From Cesiribacter sp964504565 (GTDB lineage Bacteria; Bacteroidota; Bacteroidia; Cytophagales; Cyclobacteriaceae): a stretch of 64,000 bases of DNA. The notes beneath the pieces were generated by a model. The model was not told the origin of the DNA, made no database searches, and worked only from the letters and a program-made list of their open reading frames with translations. The position numbers were made by a program, and so were the translations under genes. The stretch is taken from NCBI GenBank assembly GCA_964504565.1, contig CAZDEY010000003.1, forward strand, positions 255,956-319,955, written 5' to 3'. Shown here in pieces: positions 43,808-52,003 of this stretch (positions within the stretch are counted from its first letter, which is position 1; every line of letters begins with the position of its first letter).

Positions 43808-45790
43808 CTAAGTTTTCCCGGCCAAGGGTGAACCATCGGCCCTTTCTAACCGGAAAATATGCATGGGCAGTTGGTTAGGATCGAGGTTCACGTAATTCCA
43901 CTCGCCCTGCCACTGGTACTTATTACCGCTTAGTAAATCGTGTACAGTGTAGTGCATATCGGTAGGTAAACCTAAATCGTAGAGTGGTACTTTCACGTGT
44001 CCGCTGTGGGACCAACGGTGGTCCAGGTTCGTTACGCAAAATATAGTATTCGTTTTGTCCGGATCTTGTTTTACGAAGGCTAAAAGCTGACCGCTGTCGG
44101 TATCGGTAAAGCGTAGGTTGTGGGTGAACTGCAGGGCGGGGTTTTCGTTCCGTATCTGGTTCAGCGCTTTCATATAGGTTCCAATCTTGGTTTCCCTACC
44201 CCAATCCCAGTGCTTTAGTTCGTACTTTTCGTTATCAACGTATTCCTCTTTATTTGGCATTGGCTGAGTGAAGCCGTACTCGTACACCGGCCCGTACACG
44301 CCCCAATTGCTGCTTAAAGTACCCGCCAGCAGCATTCGCTGAATATGAGCGGGCTCGCCGCCCTGGGTCAGGTGAGGTGGTAGTATATCAGGGGTATTTG
44401 GCCAAAAGTTAGGACGAAAGTAATCGCGCACCGGGCTGTGCACCAACTCGTTTAGGTAATCCTGAATTTCGTGCTTGGTAGTGCGCCAGGTATAGTAGGT
44501 ATAGCTTTGGGTAAAGCCAATCTTGCCCAAGCGTTCCATAATACGCGGACGGGTAAAGGCTTCGGCCAAGAAAATTATTTCCGGATTTTCCTTATGGGTT
44601 TCGGTAATCAGCCACTCCCAAAAATGAAGTGGTTTGGTGTGCGGATTATCAACCCTAAACACTGTAACTCCCTGCTCAATCCAGTAATCCGTTATACTTT
44701 TAAGTTCCTTCCAGAGGTTTTGCCAACCATCGCACTCAAAATTAAACGGCAGCACATCCTGGTACTTTTTGGGCGGGTTCTCAGCGTACTGAACCGTTCC
44801 GTCCGGTCGCCAGATAAACCACTCGGGGTGCTCGGTTACGTAAGGATGATCGGGGGCGCACTGTAGAGCGTAATCCAGCGCAATTTCAATATTCAGGCTT
44901 TTGGCTTTTTTAAGTAAGGATTTGAAATCTTTAAGGGTTCCTAACTCCGCGTGAATAGCCTTATGCCCGCCTTCTTTGGCTCCTATAGCCCAGGGAGAAC
45001 CTACATCGTCCGGCTGAGCGGTCAATGAATTATTCTTTCCTTTGCGGTGCTTACGGCCTATAGGGTGAATTGGGGGAAAGTACACGATGTTGAATCCCAT
45101 ATCGGCCACTCGGGGCAGCACCTTCTCGCAATCCTTAAAGGTACCGTGGGTATTGGGTTGGCTACTTGCCGAGCGGGGGAAAAATTCGTACCAATTGCTG
45201 AACCGGGCACGTTCGCGTTCCACTACTAACTCCAGCGTTTGGTAGTGCTGGCGTACATTGGGCTGCAAGGCCTCGGCTTCGTACATCAACTCGGTTAGTT
45301 CTTCATTGTAGGCATACTCCACCGCCGCTTCCTGGCTTAGCTGCTGCCACTGGCTTAGGTGCTTTTCCAGCTTTTTTTTGCTAGTACCTTTTAGGCGCTT
45401 ACTAGATTCTTGTACGTGGTTCTGACCAATCTCCAGTTCAACATCCAGTGGTTGGTTGGCTTCGGCTTTACGCCGAAAACCGTGCTTCCAACTGGCAAAA
45501 TGATCTACCCAACCGGCTACCGTATACTCGTAGCTTCCGGTTTTGTCGAATACTATACTTCCCTCCCACCTATCATTACCGACCGGCTGCATACGAACCC
45601 TATTCCACTTGCGGCTGCCCCGGGGCCTTATCCAAGCCTCGGAGGCTAACAGATCGTGTCCATCAGCAAAAATATCGGCGGAAATGTGCAGGGGTTCGCC
45701 CACGGTGCGGCGGGCGGGGTAGCGGCCCCCTTCTACCTGCGGGCTTATATTCTCTATTACCGGACGTTTGGCTCCCTGAAACTCTTTCAT
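43808..45790 (-). CDS. glgE: alpha-1,4-glucan:maltose-1-phosphate maltosyltransferase
   Basis: A 660-residue GH13 subfamily 3 enzyme. The N-terminal region (RPVIENISPQVEGGRYPARRTVGEPLHI) is the typical GlgE opening, followed by a helical insert (about 130-200) and the barrel. The catalytic nucleophile is D381 (FRVDNPHTKP), the acid/base E410 (FLAEAFTRP), and the third acid D468 (NTPDIL). It transfers maltose from maltose-1-phosphate to the non-reducing end of alpha-glucan in the cytoplasm. It is first of the three sugar genes in the operon and is preceded, 12 bp away, by a small HNH gene. All pathway residues look intact. Confidence 0.93.
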   Translation of the reverse strand: MKEFQGAKRPVIENISPQVEGGRYPARRTVGEPLHISADIFADGHDLLASEAWIRPRGSRKWNRVRMQPVGNDRWEGSIVFDKTGSYEYTVAGWVDHFASWKHGFRRKAEANQPLDVELEIGQNHVQESSKRLKGTSKKKLEKHLSQWQQLSQEAAVEYAYNEELTELMYEAEALQPNVRQHYQTLELVVERERARFSNWYEFFPRSASSQPNTHGTFKDCEKVLPRVADMGFNIVYFPPIHPIGRKHRKGKNNSLTAQPDDVGSPWAIGAKEGGHKAIHAELGTLKDFKSLLKKAKSLNIEIALDYALQCAPDHPYVTEHPEWFIWRPDGTVQYAENPPKKYQDVLPFNFECDGWQNLWKELKSITDYWIEQGVTVFRVDNPHTKPLHFWEWLITETHKENPEIIFLAEAFTRPRIMERLGKIGFTQSYTYYTWRTTKHEIQDYLNELVHSPVRDYFRPNFWPNTPDILPPHLTQGGEPAHIQRMLLAGTLSSNWGVYGPVYEYGFTQPMPNKEEYVDNEKYELKHWDWGRETKIGTYMKALNQIRNENPALQFTHNLRFTDTDSGQLLAFVKQDPDKTNTIFCVTNLDHRWSHSGHVKVPLYDLGLPTDMHYTVHDLLSGNKYQWQGEWNYVNLDPNQLPMHIFRLERADGSPLAGKT

Positions 45791-45802
45791 TATTGGTTGG
45801 GG

Positions 45803-46114
45803 TTATTTGCGTTTGCGGCGGTTACTTATGCGTTCAATTGGGCGATCTTTTATCCAATTCAGGTATTTTTGTAAATTTTCGGCTTCTCTAAGTGCCTCCA
45901 CCGTTGTATAGTTTTCGGCTAATTCTTTATTAGTGAACGTACGGTGAATAGTGCTGTGGCAAGGCTGGCAGAGTGGTACCGTTTCCGTGTGCTTTCCTCC
46001 CTTAGATTTAGGCAGCAAATGGTGGCGGCTTACACTTTTTACCTGCCGCTCGCACAAGGCACAGCGGGCAGCTCCGTTAGAGGCTCTTACCGAACAGCTT
46101 TCACGCTTTTTCAA
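45803..46114 (-). CDS. small HNH endonuclease-like protein leading the glgE operon
   Basis: A 103-residue protein with HNH/zinc features. CALCERQ (residues 18-24) pairs with CQPCH (about 48-52), and between them RHHLLPKSKGGKHTE carries the HH and Gly motif. The tail is basic (RKRK). This matches short, single-domain HNH nucleases. The start is a TTG at 46114 immediately after an in-frame stop, and no ATG exists in the frame. The stop is 12 bp from the glgE ATG, so it leads the operon. A nuclease in front of a glucan pathway is unexpected. It may be a passenger gene, and activity is not shown by sequence alone. Confidence 0.7.
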   Translation of the reverse strand: MKKRESCSVRASNGAARCALCERQVKSVSRHHLLPKSKGGKHTETVPLCQPCHSTIHRTFTNKELAENYTTVEALREAENLQKYLNWIKDRPIERISNRRKRK

Positions 46115-46148
46115 TTATACTTCAACAATACTATTTACTGTCCGTTTA

Positions 46149-46176
46149 CAAAGCTGACAGAACTTATATTGGCCAA
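46149..46176 (-). promoter_or_regulatory. putative promoter of the HNH-glgE-treS-glgB operon
   Basis: The minus strand reads CAGCTTTG (46149-46156), one mismatch from TAnnTTTG, with TTG (46174-46176) 17 bp upstream. The predicted start would be about 28 nt before the HNH start codon. It lies in the 107-bp divergent region shared with the GH31 gene. Confidence 0.3.
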
Positions 46177-46221
46177 CTCATTGGCATTAGGCATTGTTCG
46201 GCAATAAACCCCAAAAATTAT

Positions 46222-48642
46222 ATGGAGGAAGATTTACCAGCTCACGGCAATTACATGGAAAACTTTGACGATAGCCGGAAAGGAAAGCAGTTTCCGGGTA
46301 TCGTACAGCGGTGGTCACTTACTGAATCAGGGGCAGATTTTATCTGTAAGGATACTATTTTAAGACTGGAGATAGTTTCGGACACTATAATCCGCTTCCG
46401 CTACGCAATTGACGGCATTTTTGAACCGGATTTTAGCTACGCCCTCGACCCGGCCTACCAACGAGAGTTTTGCACCTTTCAGGTTTATCGGGAAGATGAA
46501 AAAGTAGTAGAGCTGGAAACTAAGCAACTCCTGGTTAAAATTCAGAAGTCGGATCTAAAGACTACAATTTCTAACCAGGAAGGCCTGGTATTATTAGAAG
46601 ATGAGCTGGGTTACCATTGGGAAAGCCTAAAAGAATACAGTGGCAACGTAGTAATCTGTACCAAAAAACTTAGCGCCGGCGAGCATTTCTACGGCTTGGG
46701 CGATAAACCCAGCAACCTAAACTTGCGGGGCAGCCGCAAACAAATGTGGGGTTCCGACACCTACGCTTACGGTCCGGAAACCGATCCTATATACAAAAAT
46801 ATCCCCTTCTATATTGGGCTTCACCATAAAGTAGCTTACGGAATTTTCTTAGACAATACCTTTAGAAGCTGGTTCGATTTTGGCTCGGAACGGGCTAACG
46901 TTAGCTCATTTTGGGCGCAGGGCGGGGAGATGAATTACTACTTTATTTACGGACCCCAGGCCCTGGATGTAAGCCGACAGTATACCAAAATGACCGGCAC
47001 CCCCGAACTGCCCCCGCTATGGGCCCTGGGCTATCAGCAAAGTAAATGGAGTTATTATCCGGAAAAAACCGTACGAAATTTGGCGGCCGAGTTTCGTAAA
47101 CGGCAAATTCCCTGCGATGTAATTCACCTGGATATTGACTATATGGATGGCTACCGGTGTTTCACCTGGGACAAACAGCACTTTCCTGATCCGGCCAAAA
47201 TGATTTCCGACCTGAGAAAGGACGGCTTTAAGACTATTTGTATAATTGACCCCGGTATAAAAGTTGACGAAGGCTACGACGTTTACGATGACGGCCTGCA
47301 GAAAGATGTATACTGCCGCACGGCCGACGGGCCTTACTACCGCGGAAGTGTATGGCCGGGCATCTGTAACTTTCCGGACTTTACCCGACCCGACGTACGC
47401 ACTTGGTGGGAGGATTTGTACAAATCGCTAATGGATGTAGGGGTTGACGGGGTTTGGAACGATATGAACGAACCGGCTACTTTTGAAACCGGCACCTTCC
47501 CGCCCGATATCAGATTTGATTATGACGGCCATCCCTGCAGCCACCGTAAAGCGCATAATATTTACGGTATGCAAATGAGCCGGGCCACGTTTGATGGGGT
47601 TAAAAAGCACGGGGGCGGCAAAAGGGCATTTGTGCTTACCCGCAGTACCTATAGCGGCGGCCAACGCTACGCCAGCGGCTGGACGGGCGACAACATAGCC
47701 AATTGGGAGCATATAACCGTAGCCAACGTGCAGTGCCAGCGTTTGAGCATTTCGGGTTTTTCCTACGTAGGCTCCGATGTAGGCGGCTTTGTAGAAACCC
47801 CCAGCCCGGAATTGTACGTCCGCTGGGTGCAGTTGGCCCTATTTCACCCGTTTCTGCGCACCCATAGCAGCGGCGATCACGGAGCGCAGGAGCCCTGGTC
47901 GTTTGGGCCGGAAGCCGAGGATATTGTACGGCGAATGCTGACCCTGCGCTACCGCTTGCTGCCTTATATTTACACTGCTTTCTGGCAGTACAGCCAATTT
48001 GGTACGCCTATGCTGCGGCCCCTGTTTATGCTAAACCAGCGCGATGCCGATACCCACTACCGCCAGGATGAGTTTGGCCTGGGCGATCATTTAATTAGTT
48101 GCCCTATTACCCAGCCGGGCGTAAGTGGTCGCTGGTTGTACTTACCGGAAGGCTACTGGTTCGATTTCTGGACCGATGAACTTATTGATAGTGCCGGGGA
48201 AGAAGTGTGGTGCGAGTGCGGAATGGAACGGTTTCCTCTCTACATAAAAGCCGGTGCAGTATTGCCTATGGGACCGCCCCAACAATACGTTGGCGAGGTA
48301 AAAACAAAGTCGCTGGACCTTCACCTATATTTAGGTAAAACCGAAGAAGTAAGCTTGCTGTATACCGATGCCGGAGATGGTTACGGCTATCAGAACGAAG
48401 AAAAAGTTTTGGCAAGTTTTACCTTTAGCCCGGTGGAAGGCGGGTACCGGTTGGTTCAGGAAAGGGAAGGCGCCTTCACCCCCGAATATACTACGTACAC
48501 CCTACATTTACACGGAATGCCTCACGCTAAATTGAGCGTAAAACTGGGTGAAAGCCCTATTCAGGCTAAAGGCGATAACGACCGCACGTACCAGGATATA
48601 CCCAATACTTTTGATGAAATATTTATACAAAACGGCAGCTAA
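46222..48642 (+). CDS. cytoplasmic alpha-glucosidase, glycoside hydrolase family 31
   Basis: An 806-residue GH31 enzyme with no signal peptide, so cytoplasmic. The N-terminal beta-sandwich (about 20-250) leads to the barrel. FYGLGDKPSNL (about 156) is the family opening motif. The nucleophile is D414 in WNDMNEP and the acid/base is D490 in WTGDN. It releases glucose from the non-reducing ends of maltodextrins, which fits the ROK kinase and importer nearby. It is divergent from the HNH-glgE operon, with 107 bp between the starts, so co-regulation is likely. Start ATG 46222. A second ATG 11 codons in is also possible. Confidence 0.92.
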   Translation: MEEDLPAHGNYMENFDDSRKGKQFPGIVQRWSLTESGADFICKDTILRLEIVSDTIIRFRYAIDGIFEPDFSYALDPAYQREFCTFQVYREDEKVVELETKQLLVKIQKSDLKTTISNQEGLVLLEDELGYHWESLKEYSGNVVICTKKLSAGEHFYGLGDKPSNLNLRGSRKQMWGSDTYAYGPETDPIYKNIPFYIGLHHKVAYGIFLDNTFRSWFDFGSERANVSSFWAQGGEMNYYFIYGPQALDVSRQYTKMTGTPELPPLWALGYQQSKWSYYPEKTVRNLAAEFRKRQIPCDVIHLDIDYMDGYRCFTWDKQHFPDPAKMISDLRKDGFKTICIIDPGIKVDEGYDVYDDGLQKDVYCRTADGPYYRGSVWPGICNFPDFTRPDVRTWWEDLYKSLMDVGVDGVWNDMNEPATFETGTFPPDIRFDYDGHPCSHRKAHNIYGMQMSRATFDGVKKHGGGKRAFVLTRSTYSGGQRYASGWTGDNIANWEHITVANVQCQRLSISGFSYVGSDVGGFVETPSPELYVRWVQLALFHPFLRTHSSGDHGAQEPWSFGPEAEDIVRRMLTLRYRLLPYIYTAFWQYSQFGTPMLRPLFMLNQRDADTHYRQDEFGLGDHLISCPITQPGVSGRWLYLPEGYWFDFWTDELIDSAGEEVWCECGMERFPLYIKAGAVLPMGPPQQYVGEVKTKSLDLHLYLGKTEEVSLLYTDAGDGYGYQNEEKVLASFTFSPVEGGYRLVQEREGAFTPEYTTYTLHLHGMPHAKLSVKLGESPIQAKGDNDRTYQDIPNTFDEIFIQNGS

Positions 48643-48674
48643 AACAAAGCGTAAGTATTGGTGTTAAACTTTAC

Positions 48675-48959
48675 ATGAAAGCTATATGGAATAATAAGGT
48701 GATCGCTCAGAGTAACGATTTGGTGGAAGTTGAAGGGAATAAATACTTTCCGGAAAGTTCATTGAATAAGGAGTATGTAACCCCCAGCCCCACCACCACA
48801 ACCTGCCCCTGGAAGGGCAAGGCCAAATACTATACCCTGGAAGTTGACGGCCAGAAAAATGAAGATGCGGCCTGGTTTTACCCCGAACCTAAAGATGCTG
48901 CCGGCAAAATTAGGGATCGGGTAGCTTTCTGGAAGGGCGTGCGGATTGAAGAAGATTAA
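48675..48959 (+). CDS. DUF427 domain protein
   Basis: The 94-residue product is one DUF427 domain: KAIWNNKVIAQS (residues 2-13), VEGNKYFPESSL (about 19-30), TTTCPWKGKAKYYTLEVDG (about 42-60) with the conserved CPWKG motif, DAAWFYPEPKDAA, and RDRVAFWKGVRIEED at the end. The family is small, found widely in bacteria and fungi, and has no established reaction. It follows the GH31 gene in the same direction by 32 bp and precedes the EEP gene by 24 bp. Confidence 0.88.
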   Translation: MKAIWNNKVIAQSNDLVEVEGNKYFPESSLNKEYVTPSPTTTTCPWKGKAKYYTLEVDGQKNEDAAWFYPEPKDAAGKIRDRVAFWKGVRIEED

Positions 48960-48983
48960 ATAAAATTCAACTACTCCTCTCCT

Positions 48984-49997
48984 ATGCTTTTATTTTTTCA
49001 AATTACCAGTGGCATTTTTATAGTGTTTGGCTTACTGGCGCTGGTCAACATTCAGAAGTGGTATATCAAGATTTTTGATTTTGCTAAATTCCATATTAGC
49101 ATACTATCGGTATTACTGATTCTATTTTTTGTATTATTTGTTGCCAAGTACGATACCTCAGCCTGGATTTTTCTGGCTGGGCTGGTAATAGTAAGTATTG
49201 GAAATTTTCGCTCAATTTTTCCCTTTACCCCACTTCACAAAAAAGAAATTAAGGCTAGTGATGATACATCCGTTACCCTAAGCTTTTTAATTGCCAACGT
49301 TCGGCAAGCCAACCGCCATACCGAAACCCTTCAGGAGTTTATTAAAGAATATAACCCCCACGCAATTTTGCTGACCGAAGTTGACCAATATTGGGTAGAT
49401 GAAATTGCTGAAACTACTAAACCCTACGAGCATCAGGTACTATGTCCTTTAGACAACACCTACGGGATGGCCCTTTACAGTAAAATTCCTTTAGAAAATG
49501 CCAAGGTTAATTATTACGTGGAGGAGGATATTCCTTCAATTCGGGCCATTTTCAAAATAAACGATAAGGACTATATTAACTTTTTTGGGCTGCATCCCAA
49601 ACCGCCCGCCCCCTGGACTAAGCTGCTAAACAAACAAGCCGAGGTACTAATTGCCGCCAAACTTATTGAGGAACTGGAAGACCCAACCCTGGTGGCCGGT
49701 GACCTTAACGATGTAGGCTGGTCGGCTATTACCAGTGCATTTAAAAACATTTCGGGACTGGTTGATCCCCGTATTGGCCGGGGCTTTTTTAACACCTATA
49801 ATGCTAAAATACCCTTCTTCCGCTACCCGGTCGATCACCTGTTTGTATCGGATTGCTTTAAACTAAATAAGCTGGAACGCCTGGGCAAATTTGGCTCCGA
49901 TCACTTTCCTATTTTTGTAGAAGTGAGTTTTGAGCCCAAGGAGCGCAAAAAAGTTGAGCAAAACAAGGAAGCACTTTCCGGGCAGGCCCAGGTTTAG
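48984..49997 (+). CDS. membrane-anchored endonuclease/exonuclease/phosphatase family protein
   Basis: A 337-residue protein with an N-terminal membrane domain of three helices (about residues 1-22, 36-56, 59-78) and a C-terminal EEP catalytic domain. Conserved features include LIANVRQANRHTE (about 98-110), ILLTEVDQYW with the metal-binding Glu, VAGDLNDVGWSAIT, and SDHFPIFVEV with the catalytic Asp-His. Relatives cleave phosphodiesters in lipids, nucleotides or nucleic acids. The membrane anchor favours an envelope substrate, but this is not known. It ends in a charged tail after the domain. Confidence 0.85.
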   Translation: MLLFFQITSGIFIVFGLLALVNIQKWYIKIFDFAKFHISILSVLLILFFVLFVAKYDTSAWIFLAGLVIVSIGNFRSIFPFTPLHKKEIKASDDTSVTLSFLIANVRQANRHTETLQEFIKEYNPHAILLTEVDQYWVDEIAETTKPYEHQVLCPLDNTYGMALYSKIPLENAKVNYYVEEDIPSIRAIFKINDKDYINFFGLHPKPPAPWTKLLNKQAEVLIAAKLIEELEDPTLVAGDLNDVGWSAITSAFKNISGLVDPRIGRGFFNTYNAKIPFFRYPVDHLFVSDCFKLNKLERLGKFGSDHFPIFVEVSFEPKERKKVEQNKEALSGQAQV

Positions 49998-50047
49998 TGT
50001 TGGTTCAGGAAGATTTCTATTCTACCTTAGGGTAAACTATTCAACCT

Positions 50048-51940
50048 ATGCTTGCCCCCAAATTTTTTGTTATTGATTTCGATAGCACCTTTACCAAAGT
50101 TGAAGCCCTGGACGAACTGGCTAAAATTTCACTCTGCAACCATCCGGAACGTGATGACCGGGTGCAGAAAATAAAAGACCTTACCGACCAGGGTATGGAT
50201 GGCAAACTGCCCGTAGGCGAAAGCCTGACCCGGCGCCTGGAACTGCTGGATGCAAACCGCGATCACCTTAAAACCTTAGTTCATAAACTACAGAAAGAAG
50301 TTTCGGAAAGCTTTAAACGTAACCAGGAATTTATTGAGCGAAACCGGGAGAATATTTATATAATAAGCAACGGCTTTACCGACTTTATTGAGCCGGTAGT
50401 AACGCCCTTAGGAATTCTTCCTCAGCATATTTTTGCCAATACATTTCTTTACGATGAGGCAGGAAATATTGTAGGCTTTGACAAAGGGAATACCCTGGCT
50501 GGCAATAACGGCAAAGTTGAACAGCTACGCAAGTTAGAACTAGAAGGCGACGTTTACGTAATTGGTGACGGCTACACCGACTACGAGATTAAAGCGGCCG
50601 GAATGGCTAATAAGTTTTATGCCTTTACGGAAAATGTGCGCCGCGATAAGGTAATTGAAAAAGCCGACCACGAAACCCCGAATCTGGATGAGTTTCTGTT
50701 TGTGAATGACTTGCCCCGGGCGTTTAGCTACCCTAAAAATCGTATAAAAATACTATTACTGGAAGGCGTTCACCCCAAAGCTAAAGAGGTATTAAGTGCC
50801 GAAGGCTATTCGGTAGAGTACCAAACCGGCGCGCTGGACGAGGCTGAACTAAGCAAAAAAATTAAGGGCGTAAGTATATTGGGCATCCGCAGTAAAACCC
50901 AGGTTACCCAAGCCGTGTTACAGGCTGCCGACCGCTTAATGGCTATTGGTGCATTCTGTATCGGCACTAACCAAATTGATTTGGAAGCCGCCTCCCGAAA
51001 GGGCGTGGCGGTATTTAATGCCCCCTTCAGCAATACCCGTTCGGTAGTAGAACTGGCTATCGGGGAAATAATATTACTAATGCGCCAAATTCCGGATAAA
51101 AGCGTAAAAATGCACCAGGGCGAGTGGGACAAATCCGCCAAAGGGAGTCAGGAAATCCGGGGCAAGAAGCTGGGCATTATTGGCTACGGCAACATTGGCG
51201 CACAACTAAGCGTAGTCGCCGAAGCGCTTGGCATGCAGGTTTTATACTACGATCTGGTGGAAAAACTAGCCTTAGGTAATGCCACCAAATGCCACAGCCT
51301 GGACGATTTACTACAGCAAGCCGATATAGTAAGTCTGCACGTTGACGGTCGACCGGAGAATGCAGCCATGATTGGCGAACGGGAATTTGGCCTAATGAAG
51401 GAAGGAACAATTTTCCTGAACCTGAGCCGGGGCCACGTGGTTGATATTCCGGCCCTACAAAAAGCCGCCCATAGTGGTAAGCTGCGGGGGGTAGCGGTAG
51501 ATGTATTTCCGGAAGAGCCTAAAACCAACGACGAGGCATTTGCTTCGGAACTTATGGGTAGCCCGAACACCATATTAACCCCGCATATTGGCGGCAGTAC
51601 CCAGGAAGCCCAGGAAAATATTGGCGAATATGTACCGGCCCGGGTAGTAGAGTACATTAATACCGGCGGCACCACCGGCAGCGTTAACTTCCCTAATTTA
51701 CAATTGCCCCGCCTGCAAAACGCCCACCGCCTTATACATATTCACCTGAATACGCCCGGCATCTTGGCTAAAATTAACCAGTGCCTGGCCAACCATCAGA
51801 TAAACATTACCGGCCAGTACCTTAAAACCAACGAAACCATAGGCTACGTAATAACCGATATTGATAAACAATATAGCCCGGAGGTAGTGAAGGACTTGAA
51901 GAGTATTGAGAATACAATTAAGTTTAGGGTACTGTATTAA
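50048..51940 (+). CDS. serA: phosphoserine phosphatase/3-phosphoglycerate dehydrogenase fusion (SerB-SerA)
   Basis: A 630-residue fusion. The N-terminal HAD domain (about 1-220) has the nucleophile D10 and D12 in IDFDST, ISNGFTDF as motif II and IGDGYTDYE as motif IV, matching phosphoserine phosphatase-type HAD-IB enzymes. Residues about 235-560 form a D-3-phosphoglycerate dehydrogenase with the NAD-binding GIIGYGNIGAQL, and LTPHIGGSTQEAQENIG with the catalytic His. An ACT domain follows (LNTPGILAKINQCLANHQINI) and would sense serine. These are steps 1 and 3 of serine synthesis. SerC is not in the window. A 33-bp palindrome follows the stop. Confidence 0.88.
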   Translation: MLAPKFFVIDFDSTFTKVEALDELAKISLCNHPERDDRVQKIKDLTDQGMDGKLPVGESLTRRLELLDANRDHLKTLVHKLQKEVSESFKRNQEFIERNRENIYIISNGFTDFIEPVVTPLGILPQHIFANTFLYDEAGNIVGFDKGNTLAGNNGKVEQLRKLELEGDVYVIGDGYTDYEIKAAGMANKFYAFTENVRRDKVIEKADHETPNLDEFLFVNDLPRAFSYPKNRIKILLLEGVHPKAKEVLSAEGYSVEYQTGALDEAELSKKIKGVSILGIRSKTQVTQAVLQAADRLMAIGAFCIGTNQIDLEAASRKGVAVFNAPFSNTRSVVELAIGEIILLMRQIPDKSVKMHQGEWDKSAKGSQEIRGKKLGIIGYGNIGAQLSVVAEALGMQVLYYDLVEKLALGNATKCHSLDDLLQQADIVSLHVDGRPENAAMIGEREFGLMKEGTIFLNLSRGHVVDIPALQKAAHSGKLRGVAVDVFPEEPKTNDEAFASELMGSPNTILTPHIGGSTQEAQENIGEYVPARVVEYINTGGTTGSVNFPNLQLPRLQNAHRLIHIHLNTPGILAKINQCLANHQINITGQYLKTNETIGYVITDIDKQYSPEVVKDLKSIENTIKFRVLY

Positions 51941-51950
51941 TTAACCACTT

Positions 51951-51983
51951 AGACCTATAAGGTTTTTAAAACCTTATAGGTCT
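51951..51983. repeat. 33-bp intergenic palindrome between serA fusion and addA
   Basis: AGACCTATAAGGTTTT (51951-51966), one central T, then the exact inverse AAAACCTTATAGGTCT (51968-51983). The 16-bp perfect arms would make a very stable hairpin. It lies 10 bp after the serA stop and 20 bp before the addA ATG. No U-run follows. It may be a dispersed REP-like palindrome, a processing site or a terminator. No second copy was noticed in this window. Confidence 0.75.
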
Positions 51984-52003
51984 ATAGGCTAAAAAGCTTC
52001 TAA

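Noticed and set aside
45448..45891. Plus-strand frame of 147 codons over the start of glgE and the end of the HNH gene
   Set aside because: Antisense shadow of genes with clear motifs; the sequence has no recognisable family.
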